From Lachnospiraceae bacterium (lineage in GTDB: Bacteria; Bacillota; Clostridia; Lachnospirales; Lachnospiraceae), in contig CAAGKF010000282.1 in assembly GCA_900770345.1 (NCBI GenBank), forward strand, positions 1-57,248: a stretch of 57,248 bases of DNA, given 5' to 3'. Shown one piece after another: positions 23,989 to 32,787 of this stretch (positions within the stretch are counted from its first letter, which is position 1; each line of letters begins with the position of its first letter). The position numbers and the translations under genes are program-made. The notes beneath the pieces are model-generated. The model was not told the origin of the DNA. It did no database searches and saw only the letters and a program-made list of their open reading frames with translations.

Positions 23989-24639
23989 ATGAGAGAGACT
24001 GTTTCCCTGACCGGGATGGTGCTCATTTCGGCTCCTTCCGGAGAATATGACAGGCGGCTGGTGCTGCTTACCAGGGAAAGGGGAAAGATCACGGCCTTTG
24101 CCCACGGCGTCAGAAGGCCGGGCAATTCCCTGATGGCGGCCAGCCGCCCTTTTTCCTTCGGCACCTTTGTTCTCTATGAAGGGCGGACGGCCTACAACCT
24201 GCAGTCCGCTCAGATAACCAACTATTTTGATGAGCTGACCTCGGATATGGAGGGGGCCTGCTACGGGGCTTACTTTCTGGAAATGGCCTCCTATTTTTCC
24301 AGGGAAAATATGGACGGAACGGAGCTGTTGAAGCTTTTGTACCAGTCTCTGCGGGCTCTGGGGAAGCCGGCGCTTCCCAACCGGCTGGTGCGCAGGATCT
24401 TTGAACTGAAGGCCATGGTGATCAACGGGGAATATACGGAGGAGCCGCCGTCGGCTGTTTCTCAGTCCTGTACCTATGCCTGGGAATATGTGGTCTGCTC
24501 TCCGGTGCAGTCCTTGTACAATTTTGTTCTGAAGGAAGAGGTACTGCGGGAGTTTGAGACGGAGGTGGAGAAGAGCAGAAGACGTTTTATTCATTATGAA
24601 TTCCGTTCCCTGGAAATACTGCAGATGCTGACAGCGTAG
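23989..24639 (+). CDS. recO: DNA repair protein RecO, short form without zinc-finger cysteines
   Basis: RecO loads RecA onto SSB-coated DNA together with RecR. The 216-residue protein has the N-terminal OB fold (about residues 1-80: VSLTGMVLISAPSGEYDRRL, then ERGKITAFAHGVRRPGN) and the helical C-terminal domain. In most RecO proteins the C-terminal half holds a four-cysteine zinc finger; here that stretch has only two Cys, 11 residues apart (in SQSCTY and YVVCSP), with no CxxC pairs. It is also shorter than the usual 240-250 residues. It follows era. Confidence 0.88.
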   Translation: MRETVSLTGMVLISAPSGEYDRRLVLLTRERGKITAFAHGVRRPGNSLMAASRPFSFGTFVLYEGRTAYNLQSAQITNYFDELTSDMEGACYGAYFLEMASYFSRENMDGTELLKLLYQSLRALGKPALPNRLVRRIFELKAMVINGEYTEEPPSAVSQSCTYAWEYVVCSPVQSLYNFVLKEEVLREFETEVEKSRRRFIHYEFRSLEILQMLTA

Positions 24640-24670
24640 AAAATGGCGGCTGTTCTGTCCGGAAATGACG

Positions 24671-24710
24671 CTGAATGCCGTAAAATGCCGCTGAATGCCG
24701 TAAAATGCCG
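24671..24710 (+). repeat. Two-copy 20-base tandem repeat
   Basis: The 20-base unit CTGAATGCCGTAAAATGCCG occurs twice, exactly and head to tail, just after recO. Partial related copies (GCAAATGGCG, AAAATGCC) continue to about 24730. It is non-coding and could vary in copy number between strains. Confidence 0.85.
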
Positions 24711-24748
24711 CAAATGGCGGGAAAATGCCCTGTTCCTGCACATAATGC

Positions 24749-24806
24749 TTGAAATTATGGAATTCAGAGGATATAATATGCCATAGCCCCTGCGCAGACG
24801 CGGGGC
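24749..24806 (+). promoter_or_regulatory. Promoter and 5' hairpin of the lipoprotein gene
   Basis: TTGAAA (24749-24754), a 17-base spacer and a perfect TATAAT (24772-24777) form one of the best promoters in the window. A GC-rich stem, GCCCC-GCG with its complement (24786-24806), begins almost at the predicted transcript start and may protect the 5' end. The gene starts 32 bases after it. Confidence 0.7.
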
Positions 24807-24837
24807 AGATCGGATAGTTGCTTGAAAGGAACAGATT

Positions 24838-25500
24838 ATGAAGAAAATTTTACTGGCAGCTCTGGCTGCCATGTTTGTACTGACTTTGCCCGGCTGTGCT
24901 CTGTCCGGCAGAGGCGGCGCGGCGGAATTTTCTCCGGCAGAAAGCTGCGCTTATATCAAAAAGGACGGAAGTCTGCAGTGGGCTTCCGTGGAAACGGCAG
25001 AGCAGGGAGATTATTCGGAGGAAGAGCTGGCTGCCTATGCGAAGGAGAGGATCAGCGCCTTTAACAGCGCCCTGGGAAAAGAGGCGTCCGCTGAAAACAA
25101 GAGTGGTCAGGAGAAGCTTCCGGCGGCTTTTGTATCCTGCCGGCTGGATGATAAAAAGGCGGTGCTGATTACGGAGTACGATACGCCTGCAAGGCTTATT
25201 GAATTTGCGGAGGAGATCGGTGACTACAATGTAGGCTTTACGTTACTGGAAACAGGAAGCCCGGAGGATATTGCAGGTGCCTGCGGTGATCCCGAGATGG
25301 TGGATACCAGGGGAAAGGCAGTGGAAGATCCTCTGGCTGCGGCGCAGAAGGCAGGCAGTTCGGTGGCTGTGGCGGCAGAAGGTCAGGGAATCATCGAGAC
25401 GGAAAGAAAAATACTGTATGTCAGCCAGGGCTGCACCCTTCTTTCAGAACACAGGGTACAGACTGCGGACAAGGCTGTAAGCTGCATTGTGCTGGAATAG
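24838..25500 (+). CDS. Predicted lipoprotein of unknown function
   Basis: This 220-residue exported protein has a type II signal peptide: MKK, a hydrophobic core and the lipobox LPGC, with the lipidated Cys at about residue 20. The mature part is acidic and Ala/Glu-rich, with an early YIKKDGSLQWASVE strand and a QGCTLLSEHRV segment near the end. It resembles no family that I can name. It has its own strong promoter and stands between recO and glyS. Confidence 0.7.
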   Translation: MKKILLAALAAMFVLTLPGCALSGRGGAAEFSPAESCAYIKKDGSLQWASVETAEQGDYSEEELAAYAKERISAFNSALGKEASAENKSGQEKLPAAFVSCRLDDKKAVLITEYDTPARLIEFAEEIGDYNVGFTLLETGSPEDIAGACGDPEMVDTRGKAVEDPLAAAQKAGSSVAVAAEGQGIIETERKILYVSQGCTLLSEHRVQTADKAVSCIVLE

Positions 25501-25596
25501 CAGGTTAATGTAGCTGTCCGGGACGGCGCAGGATCTGTGTCCCCGGCGGATACGATTTAATATAAATTAAGAAGGTTAAAAGAGAGGACATTAACT

Positions 25597-26985
25597 ATGG
25601 AAAAGACAATGGAGAAAATCGTAGCGCTTGCCAAGAACAGAGGCTTCGTGTATCCCGGCTCTGAAATCTACGGCGGCCTGGCCAATACCTGGGATTACGG
25701 AAACCTGGGCGTTGAGCTTAAAAATAACGTAAAGAAAGCCTGGTGGCAGAAGTTCGTTATGGAGAGCCCCTATAATGTAGGTGTGGACTGTGCCATTCTG
25801 ATGAATTCCCAGACCTGGGTAGCCAGCGGACATCTGGGCGGCTTCTCTGATCCTCTGATGGACTGCAAGCAGTGCAAGGAGCGTTTCCGTGCGGATAAGC
25901 TGATCGAGGATTACAATGAGGAGCACGGAATTCAGCTGGAGGGTTCTGTGGACGGCTGGTCTCAGGAGCAGATGAAGCAGTATATTGAGGACAATCACAT
26001 CTGCTGCCCAAGCTGCGGCGCTCATGATTTTACAGATATCCGTCAGTTCAATCTGATGTTCAAGACCTTCCAGGGTGTAACAGAGGATGCGAAGAATACC
26101 GTATATCTGCGCCCGGAGACGGCACAGGGTATCTTTGTAAACTTTAAGAATGTACAGAGAACCTCCAGAAAGAAGGTTCCTTTCGGCATCGGACAGATCG
26201 GCAAGTCCTTCCGCAATGAGATCACACCCGGAAACTTTACCTTCCGTACCAGAGAGTTTGAGCAGATGGAGCTGGAATTCTTCTGCAAGCCCGGCACCGA
26301 TCTGGAGTGGTTCTCCTACTGGAAGTCCTTCTGCATCAACTGGTTAAAGACCCTTGGCATCAAGGACGAGGAGATGCGTGCCCGTGATCATTCCCCGGAG
26401 GAGCTGTGCTTCTACAGCAAGGCTACCACCGATATTGAGTTCCTGTTCCCCTTCGGCTGGGGTGAGCTGTGGGGCATCGCTGACAGAACCGATTATGACC
26501 TGACGCAGCATCAGAACGTATCCGGACAGGATATGTCCTACTTTGATGATGAAGCAAAGGAGAAATATATTCCTTATGTAATTGAGCCTTCACTGGGCGC
26601 AGACCGTGTAACTCTGGCTTTCCTGTGTGCCGCTTATGATGAGGAGGAGATCGGCGAGGGTGATGTAAGAACCGTTCTTCATTTCCATCCGGCCATTGCC
26701 CCTGTTAAAGTAGGCGTTCTTCCTCTGTCCAAGAAGCTGAACGCAGGCGCGGAAAAGATTTACGCAGAGCTGTCCAGATATTTCAACTGTGAGTTTGATG
26801 ACAGAGGAAATATCGGCAAGCGCTACAGAAGACAGGACGAGATCGGTACTCCGTTCTGTGTTACCTATGACTTTGATTCTGAGGAAGATCATGCAGTAAC
26901 CGTACGTGACCGTGATACCATGGAGCAGGTACGCGTGCCGATCGCAGAGCTGAAGGATTATTTTGCTGAGAAGTTCATGTTTTAA
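25597..26985 (+). CDS. glyS: Glycine--tRNA ligase, single-chain (alpha2) type
   Basis: This enzyme charges tRNA-Gly. It is the eukaryote/archaea-like homodimeric class II form, not the GlyQ/GlyS tetramer. The 462-residue protein shows motif-region landmarks RGFVYPGSEIYGGLANTWDYG at the N-terminus, LRPETAQGIFVNF, GIGQIGKSFRNEITPGNF and TREFEQME (motif 2), and EPSLGADR (motif 3), followed by an anticodon-binding domain starting HPAIAPVKVGVLPL. Codon use is strongly biased towards highly expressed codons. A 96-base leader contains no T-box that I can recognise. A terminator follows. Confidence 0.96.
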   Translation: MEKTMEKIVALAKNRGFVYPGSEIYGGLANTWDYGNLGVELKNNVKKAWWQKFVMESPYNVGVDCAILMNSQTWVASGHLGGFSDPLMDCKQCKERFRADKLIEDYNEEHGIQLEGSVDGWSQEQMKQYIEDNHICCPSCGAHDFTDIRQFNLMFKTFQGVTEDAKNTVYLRPETAQGIFVNFKNVQRTSRKKVPFGIGQIGKSFRNEITPGNFTFRTREFEQMELEFFCKPGTDLEWFSYWKSFCINWLKTLGIKDEEMRARDHSPEELCFYSKATTDIEFLFPFGWGELWGIADRTDYDLTQHQNVSGQDMSYFDDEAKEKYIPYVIEPSLGADRVTLAFLCAAYDEEEIGEGDVRTVLHFHPAIAPVKVGVLPLSKKLNAGAEKIYAELSRYFNCEFDDRGNIGKRYRRQDEIGTPFCVTYDFDSEEDHAVTVRDRDTMEQVRVPIAELKDYFAEKFMF

Positions 26986-27009
26986 TTAAAGAGTGTGTTA
27001 GAAAAAGTT

Positions 27010-27042
27010 CCCTGTCTCGCGGCAAATGAGGCAGGGTTTTTT
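27010..27042 (+). terminator. Terminator of glyS
   Basis: CCCTGTCTC (27010-27018) pairs with GAGGCAGGG (27028-27036), allowing one G-U, and is followed by TTTTTT. Confidence 0.9.
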
Positions 27043-27087
27043 CGATTGATTTTTTAGAATGATTTTATAAATGTACAATGGAAAGTA

Positions 27088-27096
27088 TGGTATACT
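27088..27096 (+). promoter_or_regulatory. Extended -10 promoter of the histidine kinase operon
   Basis: TG-G-TATACT forms an extended -10 element (TG at 27088-27089). No good -35 box is present at 17 bases, as is usual for this promoter type. Confidence 0.5.
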
Positions 27097-27126
27097 AAAA
27101 ACATTAGATAAAGGAGGATGGGGCTT

Positions 27127-28623
27127 ATGAAGCTGAAGACCCGTCTGGCGGTGGCGTTTTTTACCATAACCATATTTCCCATGATGCTGATTTATCTGGC
27201 AGTGATGGGACTGAGCAGTTATCAGGCAAAATCATTTGCGAAAGAGTATGGACTGAGAGAGCAGATCGATCTGTTCAATGATAATTCCATGCAGATCTTT
27301 AACCGTCTGACTATACGGGCCCAGACGGATATCCGCAGCACCCTGGACAGAGATCCCGGTCTTTATGAGGATATGGATTATCTGGATCAGGTTAATAATG
27401 AACTGAAGGATCATTACGCTTACCTGATCGTGCGCAAGACGGATGATATTATTTACAGCGGAGACGGAGCGACTTCGGCAGATACGGATCTGCGAAGCCG
27501 GCTTCCGAAGTATGATCCTATGAAAGAGGATCTGGAAGGCGGTATTTATCTGGACGGCGAAAGTCAGCATCTGATCAAGCAGATGGATTTCAGCTTTCCG
27601 GACGGATCCGACGGCAGTGTTTTCATTGTTTCCAATGTAGGGGATCTGGTTCCTGAGATCAAATCCATGAGACAGGAGATGCTGTTTCTGGGGATTATCA
27701 TTCTCGTGGTAGCGGGTATAACCCTGACGCTGTGGGTGTACCGTTCGATTTTAAGTCCTTTGAATAAGCTGCAGGAGGCAACCAAGAAGATCCGGGACGG
27801 CAATCTGGATTTTACGCTGGATGTGGATGCCGACGATGAGATCGGCCAGCTCTGTCAGGATTTTGAGGAGATGCGCATCCGTTTAAAGGAGAACGCGGAG
27901 GAAAAGATCCGCTATGACCGGGAGAACAAGGAGCTGATCAGCAATATTTCCCATGATCTGAAGACGCCTATTACAGCAATCAAAGGATATGTGGAGGGGA
28001 TTCTGGACGGAGTGGCATCCTCTCCGGAGAAGCTGGAGAAGTATATCCGCACGATCTACAATAAGGCCAATGATATGGATCGGCTGATTGATGAGCTGAC
28101 GTTCTATTCAAAGATCGATACCAACAAGATCCCCTATGTTTTTTCAAAGATCAATGTATCCCAGTATTTTAAGGATTGTGTGGAGGAAGTGGGGCTGGAT
28201 ATGGAGGCCCGCGGGATCGAGCTGGGATATTTTAATTATGTGGACGAGGACGTGGTGGTGATCGCCGATGCGGAGCAGATGAAGCGGGTGATCAACAACA
28301 TTATCAGCAACTCCGTGAAATATCTGGACAAAAAGAAAGGGATCATCAATATCCGCATTAAGGATGTGGGAGACTTCATTCAGGTGGAGATCGAGGACAA
28401 CGGCAAGGGGATCGCGGCCAAGGATCTGCCCAATATCTTTGACCGGTTCTACCGCACCGATTCTTCCAGAAATTCTTCCCAGGGAGGAAGCGGAATCGGT
28501 CTTTCGATTGTGCGCAAGATTATTGAGGACCATGGCGGACGTATCTGGGCTACCAGCAAGGAAGGAATCGGCACGGAGATCCATTTTGTTTTAAGAAAAT
28601 ATCAGGAGGTTATACAGGGATGA
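27127..28623 (+). CDS. Sensor histidine kinase (HAMP-HisKA-HATPase)
   Basis: This membrane sensor kinase has 498 residues. Membrane helices lie at about 8-28 and 187-208 and enclose an extracellular sensing domain of about 155 residues. A HAMP linker follows (about 209-265), then the dimerisation/phosphoacceptor domain with His 276 in SNISHDLKTPITAIKGY, and the ATPase domain with NIISNSVKYLDKK (N box), DNGKGI (G1) and GGSGIGLSIVRKI (G2). The ATG at 27127 is nine bases from AAGGAGG; an ATG abutting the ribosome site at 27118 is unlikely. The stop overlaps the response regulator start. The stimulus is unknown. Confidence 0.93.
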   Translation: MKLKTRLAVAFFTITIFPMMLIYLAVMGLSSYQAKSFAKEYGLREQIDLFNDNSMQIFNRLTIRAQTDIRSTLDRDPGLYEDMDYLDQVNNELKDHYAYLIVRKTDDIIYSGDGATSADTDLRSRLPKYDPMKEDLEGGIYLDGESQHLIKQMDFSFPDGSDGSVFIVSNVGDLVPEIKSMRQEMLFLGIIILVVAGITLTLWVYRSILSPLNKLQEATKKIRDGNLDFTLDVDADDEIGQLCQDFEEMRIRLKENAEEKIRYDRENKELISNISHDLKTPITAIKGYVEGILDGVASSPEKLEKYIRTIYNKANDMDRLIDELTFYSKIDTNKIPYVFSKINVSQYFKDCVEEVGLDMEARGIELGYFNYVDEDVVVIADAEQMKRVINNIISNSVKYLDKKKGIINIRIKDVGDFIQVEIEDNGKGIAAKDLPNIFDRFYRTDSSRNSSQGGSGIGLSIVRKIIEDHGGRIWATSKEGIGTEIHFVLRKYQEVIQG

Positions 28624-29309
28624 GCAAAATACTGATCGTAGAGGACGAGGAGAGCATAGCGGAGCTGGAGAAAGACTATCTGGAGCTGTCGGGCTTTGAA
28701 GTTGGAATTGAAAATGACGGAACAGAGGGGCTCACAAAGGCACTGAAGGAGGATTACGATCTGCTGATCCTGGACCTGATGCTTCCCGGAACGGACGGAT
28801 TTGAGATCTGCAAACGGGTGAGAGAGGTCAAGAATACTCCGATTATCATGGTATCTGCCAAGAAGGAGGATATTGACAAGATCCGCGGCCTGGGGCTGGG
28901 GGCTGACGACTATATTACCAAACCCTTCAGTCCAAGTGAGATGGTGGCCAGAGTGAAGGCACATCTGGCACGTTACGAGAGACTGATCGGAAGCGGACAG
29001 CCGGTCAATGAGATTATTGAGATCCGCGGTTTAAAGATCGACAAGACAGCCCGCCGTGTCTGGGTCAATGGGGAGGAGAAGACCTTTACTACCAAGGAGT
29101 TTGATCTCCTTACCTTCCTGGCGCAGAATCCCAACCATGTTTTTACCAAGGAGGAGCTGTTCAGCAAGATCTGGGATATGGAGTCCATCGGCGACATCGC
29201 TACGGTTACGGTTCATATTAAGAAAATAAGAGAAAAAATCGAGTTTAACACTGCCAAGCCCCAGTATATTGAGACGATCTGGGGAGTGGGATACCGGTTT
29301 AAGGTATAA
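28620..29309 (+). CDS. OmpR/PhoB-family response regulator
   Basis: This cytosolic transcription factor of 229 residues is the partner of the kinase encoded immediately upstream (four-base ATGA overlap). The receiver domain has acidic residues E8, D9 and E10, the phosphoacceptor D52 in LLILDLMLPG, and K101 in YITKPFSP. A winged-helix DNA-binding domain runs from about residue 130 and ends with IETIWGVGYRFKV. Its targets are unknown; the TRAP transporter operon downstream lies beyond a strong terminator and is only a candidate. Confidence 0.95.
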   Translation: MSKILIVEDEESIAELEKDYLELSGFEVGIENDGTEGLTKALKEDYDLLILDLMLPGTDGFEICKRVREVKNTPIIMVSAKKEDIDKIRGLGLGADDYITKPFSPSEMVARVKAHLARYERLIGSGQPVNEIIEIRGLKIDKTARRVWVNGEEKTFTTKEFDLLTFLAQNPNHVFTKEELFSKIWDMESIGDIATVTVHIKKIREKIEFNTAKPQYIETIWGVGYRFKV

Positions 29310-29340
29310 ATATCAAAAAACAGCAAAATGAACAATAAAT

Positions 29341-29383
29341 AAAATTCCGTACAGAAAAATAGACAACTGTGCGGAATTTTTTT
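29341..29383 (+). terminator. Terminator of the two-component operon
   Basis: A 14-base stem with one G-U pair (29341-29354 with 29367-29380) is followed by TTT. The left side is preceded by A's. Confidence 0.9.
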
Positions 29384-29512
29384 ACCATAAAACTGGAAGA
29401 ATTATACAACAATTCCAATTATACACACTGTACATTGTCCCGTGAAATGTTAAAATATACCCATAGCTTAGCTGCTGCAACAAAATAAAAAAGAAGGAGG
29501 GGCACTTTAATT

Positions 29513-30538
29513 ATGAAGCGACTGAAAAAATGGGGGATTTTAATCTGTGCCGCAGGGCTCGCCTGTACGGTCCTGTCAGGCTGCGGCAGTGCACAGCAGA
29601 AGCGGATCGTCAGAATCGGGCACAACCAGTCCACCAACCATCCGACCCATATTGCGCTGACAGCTTTTAAGGATTACATTAATGAAAAGCTGGGCGATAA
29701 GTATGTGGTAGAGGTATATCCCAGTGAGCTTTTGGGTTCTCAGACAGATATGGTGCAGCTGACACAGACGGGAGCTATCGATTACTGCGTGGCCAGCAAT
29801 GCGATCCTGGAGACCTTCAGCAAAAACTATGAGATTTTCAATCTTCCTTATCTGTTTGCCAGCGCGGAGTCCTACCATCATGTAATGGATGATCCATCTG
29901 TGACAGATCCGATCTTTACGGCTACGAAAAAGGCCGGATTTACTGCAGTAACCTGGCTGGATGCGGGAACCAGAAACTTTTATACGGTGGACAAGCCCAT
30001 TGAGAGTCCGGCTGATCTGAAAGGCCTGAAGATCCGTGTACAGCAGTCGCCTACGAATATTGAAATGATGCGCCTTCTCGGAGGTTCCGCGACGCCTATG
30101 GGATTCGGTGATGTGTATACGGCTCTCCAGTCCCATATTATTGACGGAGCGGAGAATAATGAGATGGCTCTCACGGACAACGGCCACGGTGATGTCTGCA
30201 AATATTACTCCTATGATATGCATCAGATGGTTCCTGATATTCTGATCGGAAACAATGCGTTTATTGAGGGGCTCTCCGATGAAGAAAGGGCTGTGTTTGA
30301 GGAAGGCTACAAGCTGATCAATCAGGTTCAGAGAGAAGAGTGGGTGAAGGCTGTTGACGCGGCGAAGGAAAAAGCGGCCAATGTGCAGAAGGTACAGTTC
30401 CTCTATCCGGATCAGTTTCCTTTTGTAGAGGCCTGCCGGCCGCTGCATCAGTCTGTGCTTGAGAAAAATCCGGCGATCCAGCCCATTTATGATGCGATCC
30501 AGGAATATAACGCACAGTATCCTGCGGAAACGGAATAG
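29513..30538 (+). CDS. dctP: TRAP transporter solute-binding lipoprotein, DctP family
   Basis: This is the extracytoplasmic receptor of a tripartite ATP-independent (TRAP) importer, typically for carboxylates. The 341-residue protein has a lipobox, VLSGC (Cys at about 24), so it is anchored outside the membrane. The DctP fold follows: VRIGHNQSTNHPTHIALTAF, then the ligand-contact region LDAGTRNFYT and the carboxylate-binding Arg in LKGLKIRVQQSPT. The dctQ and dctM genes follow directly. The substrate is not identifiable; C4-dicarboxylates or sugar acids are typical. Confidence 0.93.
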   Translation: MKRLKKWGILICAAGLACTVLSGCGSAQQKRIVRIGHNQSTNHPTHIALTAFKDYINEKLGDKYVVEVYPSELLGSQTDMVQLTQTGAIDYCVASNAILETFSKNYEIFNLPYLFASAESYHHVMDDPSVTDPIFTATKKAGFTAVTWLDAGTRNFYTVDKPIESPADLKGLKIRVQQSPTNIEMMRLLGGSATPMGFGDVYTALQSHIIDGAENNEMALTDNGHGDVCKYYSYDMHQMVPDILIGNNAFIEGLSDEERAVFEEGYKLINQVQREEWVKAVDAAKEKAANVQKVQFLYPDQFPFVEACRPLHQSVLEKNPAIQPIYDAIQEYNAQYPAETE

Positions 30539-30547
30539 GAGGGGAAT

Positions 30548-31075
30548 ATGAAACAGCTTAGAAATATATTGAACCGTATTTTAAATGTCCTGGCAGGAGT
30601 CAGCTTTCTGGCAATGGTTATACTTACCTGTTGGCAGGTATTTACCAGATACATTTTAAAAAATCCGTCCTCCTGGTCAGAGGAACTGGTGTCCTATCTT
30701 TTCGCGTGGATGGCTCTGCTGGGGGCTTCCATTGTGGTAGGTGAGAGAGGACATATGAACATTCCGATCGTAGTGGATCATATGGGAAAAGGAGCACAGA
30801 AGGTCCTGGCTGTTTTTGCGGAGATTATTGCCTGTATTTTCGCAGCCGTAATTCTGGTGTTCGGCGGTGTGCAGATCACAAGTCTGGCTATGGGCCAGAT
30901 GACATCCTCGCTGGGAGTGGCTATCGGTGTATTTTATATTGTGCTCCCCCTCAGCGGTGTTCTGAATATTATCTACACTATTCTGAATATCATCGATATT
31001 CTCAACGGTACGATCAGTCTGGAACCGCAGGATGAGACTGCAGAGGCATTGAAAAATGCCGGGAAGGAGGCTTAA
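30548..31075 (+). CDS. dctQ: TRAP transporter small permease, DctQ family
   Basis: This 175-residue membrane protein has four predicted helices (about residues 13-33, 46-66, 83-108 and 120-147). The family motif WSEELVSYLFAWMALLGAS lies after the first helix. It forms the scaffold subunit that joins the large permease. The start has AGGAGGGG nine bases after the dctP stop, and dctM begins two bases after its own stop. The C-terminal tail is acidic and cytoplasmic. Confidence 0.92.
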   Translation: MKQLRNILNRILNVLAGVSFLAMVILTCWQVFTRYILKNPSSWSEELVSYLFAWMALLGASIVVGERGHMNIPIVVDHMGKGAQKVLAVFAEIIACIFAAVILVFGGVQITSLAMGQMTSSLGVAIGVFYIVLPLSGVLNIIYTILNIIDILNGTISLEPQDETAEALKNAGKEA

Positions 31076-31077
31076 GG

Positions 31078-32379
31078 ATGGCAATACAGTCATTGTTGAT
31101 TATTTTAGTAGTTCTGATCGTTCTGCTGGTGATCGGAGTTCCTATTTCCTATGCGATCGGTATTTCGTCACTGGCGGCAATTCTCCAGGTGGTACCCCTT
31201 GATGTTTCCGTGCTTACAGCAGCACAGAGAACCTTTGTGGGTATGAGCAAGTTCAGCCTGACAGCGATTCCCTTCTTCATTCTGGCAGGAAATCTGATGA
31301 ATCAGGGAGGTATTGCCAAACGACTGGTGGATTTCGTGCTGGCGATTCTGGGAAAACTTCCCGGCGCCCTTCTGGTAACGAATGTAGGAGCCAATGCGCT
31401 GTTTGGCGCAATTTCCGGTTCCGCCTCCGCGGCGGCAGCTGCTGTAGGAAGTATGGTAAGGGAAGGCGAGGAGGATCAGGAATATGACAAGGCGCTGTGC
31501 GCGGCCGCAAACGGCGCATCCGCTCCCTCCGGACTTCTGATTCCTCCGTCCAATGCGCTGATTACGTATTCTCTGGTATCCGGTGGTACATCGGTAGCGG
31601 CTCTGTTCCTGGCAGGCTATCTGCCCGGCATAATCTGGGCTCTGTGCTGTATCCTGGTTGCGGTTATCATTGCAAAGAAAAAGGGATACAAGGGAACGCC
31701 GGGAAAATATGACTGGAAGAATCTGATGACGGCTACCTTGAGAGCCCTTCCGTCCCTGTCTCTGATCGTAGTGGTAATCGGCGGTATCGTAGCCGGTGTA
31801 TTTACCGCAACGGAAGGATCTGCCATTGCGGTTGTATATGCGCTGATTCTGGGCATCTGCTACCGCAACATAACGCTGAAATCCCTCTGGAGGATCGTTG
31901 TAGACAGTGCCAAGATGAGCGGCATGATCGTATTCCTGATCGGCGTTTCCAATATTATGGGATGGGTTATGGCATTTACCCAGATACCGCAGGCAATTTC
32001 CGCGGCGCTCCTGGGACTGACTGACAATCCGATCATCATCCTGCTGATCATGAACGTGATCCTGCTGATCGCGGGTACTTTTATGGATGTAACACCTGCC
32101 ATTCTGATCTTTACGCCTCTGTTCCTTCCTATTGTAAAGACCTTCGGCATGAATCCGATCCAGTTTGGTCTGATACTGGTTTACAACCTGTGTATCGGAA
32201 ATATTACTCCTCCGGTAGGAAATACGCTGTTTGTAGCCATTAAAATAGGTGATACTACCCTGGCGAAGGTAATGCCGTATATGCTGATGTTCTATGTGGC
32301 GATTCTGGCCGGACTTCTGATGGTTACTTATATACCGGCGGTGAGTCTGGCGCTTCCCATGGCTGCGGGAATGGTATAG
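31078..32379 (+). CDS. dctM: TRAP transporter large permease, DctM family
   Basis: This is the sodium-coupled transport subunit, an elevator-type membrane protein with about 11 to 12 helices and two re-entrant hairpins. The 433-residue protein contains the family blocks FFILAGNLMNQGGIAKRLVDF, NALFGAISGSASAAAAAVGS, PPSNALITYS and, near the end, NITPPVGNTLFV. The length is typical. It is the last gene of dctPQM and is followed by a strong terminator. Confidence 0.94.
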   Translation: MAIQSLLIILVVLIVLLVIGVPISYAIGISSLAAILQVVPLDVSVLTAAQRTFVGMSKFSLTAIPFFILAGNLMNQGGIAKRLVDFVLAILGKLPGALLVTNVGANALFGAISGSASAAAAAVGSMVREGEEDQEYDKALCAAANGASAPSGLLIPPSNALITYSLVSGGTSVAALFLAGYLPGIIWALCCILVAVIIAKKKGYKGTPGKYDWKNLMTATLRALPSLSLIVVVIGGIVAGVFTATEGSAIAVVYALILGICYRNITLKSLWRIVVDSAKMSGMIVFLIGVSNIMGWVMAFTQIPQAISAALLGLTDNPIIILLIMNVILLIAGTFMDVTPAILIFTPLFLPIVKTFGMNPIQFGLILVYNLCIGNITPPVGNTLFVAIKIGDTTLAKVMPYMLMFYVAILAGLLMVTYIPAVSLALPMAAGMV

Positions 32380-32438
32380 AGAGCAGTATGGAGGAAAGTG
32401 GAAGGCTTGGAACGAATGTTATAATATAGTAGAAAAGG

Positions 32439-32498
32439 CTGCTGCTTTTCGGATTTCCGGCGTGAGCTTCCGGTTATCCGGAAGCAGCAGTTTTTTTT
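32439..32498 (+). terminator. Terminator of the TRAP operon
   Basis: A long hairpin (CTGCTGCTT... from 32439, with ...GCAGCAG ending at 32490) is followed by eight T's. The remaining stretch to the ppdK promoter, 32500-32650, is A+T-rich and holds no gene that I can support. Confidence 0.92.
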
Positions 32499-32654
32499 AC
32501 ACGTTTGTTTGTACCCGGTGAACAAAAGCGTAAAAATATATAGTCGCATATACGAACAAAAGACGGATATGTGAAAAAGACAGAAAATGAAAGCTCTTAC
32601 ATGTATTTTTGCAGTAAAAATGTTGAATTTTTTCTGTGTTTTACCAGAAAAACT

Positions 32655-32683
32655 CTTTACGGAAAAAAAGTTTGTGATATAAT
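32655..32683 (+). promoter_or_regulatory. Promoter of ppdK
   Basis: CTTTAC (32655-32660), a 17-base spacer, and TATAAT (32678-32683) with an upstream TG (extended -10). The leader to the start codon is about 98 bases. Confidence 0.65.
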
Positions 32684-32787
32684 GGACGAGGTGGACGGAC
32701 AAGGAGAACCATTGGTTCCGTTCGATTAACTTTGACGGCGAAACAGAGTGCAAAATGCAGTCAAAACATCATGAGGAGGAAAAACTT

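Noticed and set aside
25501..25596. T-box riboswitch expected ahead of glyS
   Set aside because: The leader is only 96 bases and shows no T-box sequence or terminator/antiterminator pair.
32588..32601. Possible catabolite-responsive (cre) site upstream of ppdK
   Set aside because: TGAAAGCTCTTACA fits the outer consensus but lacks the central CG that CcpA sites need.
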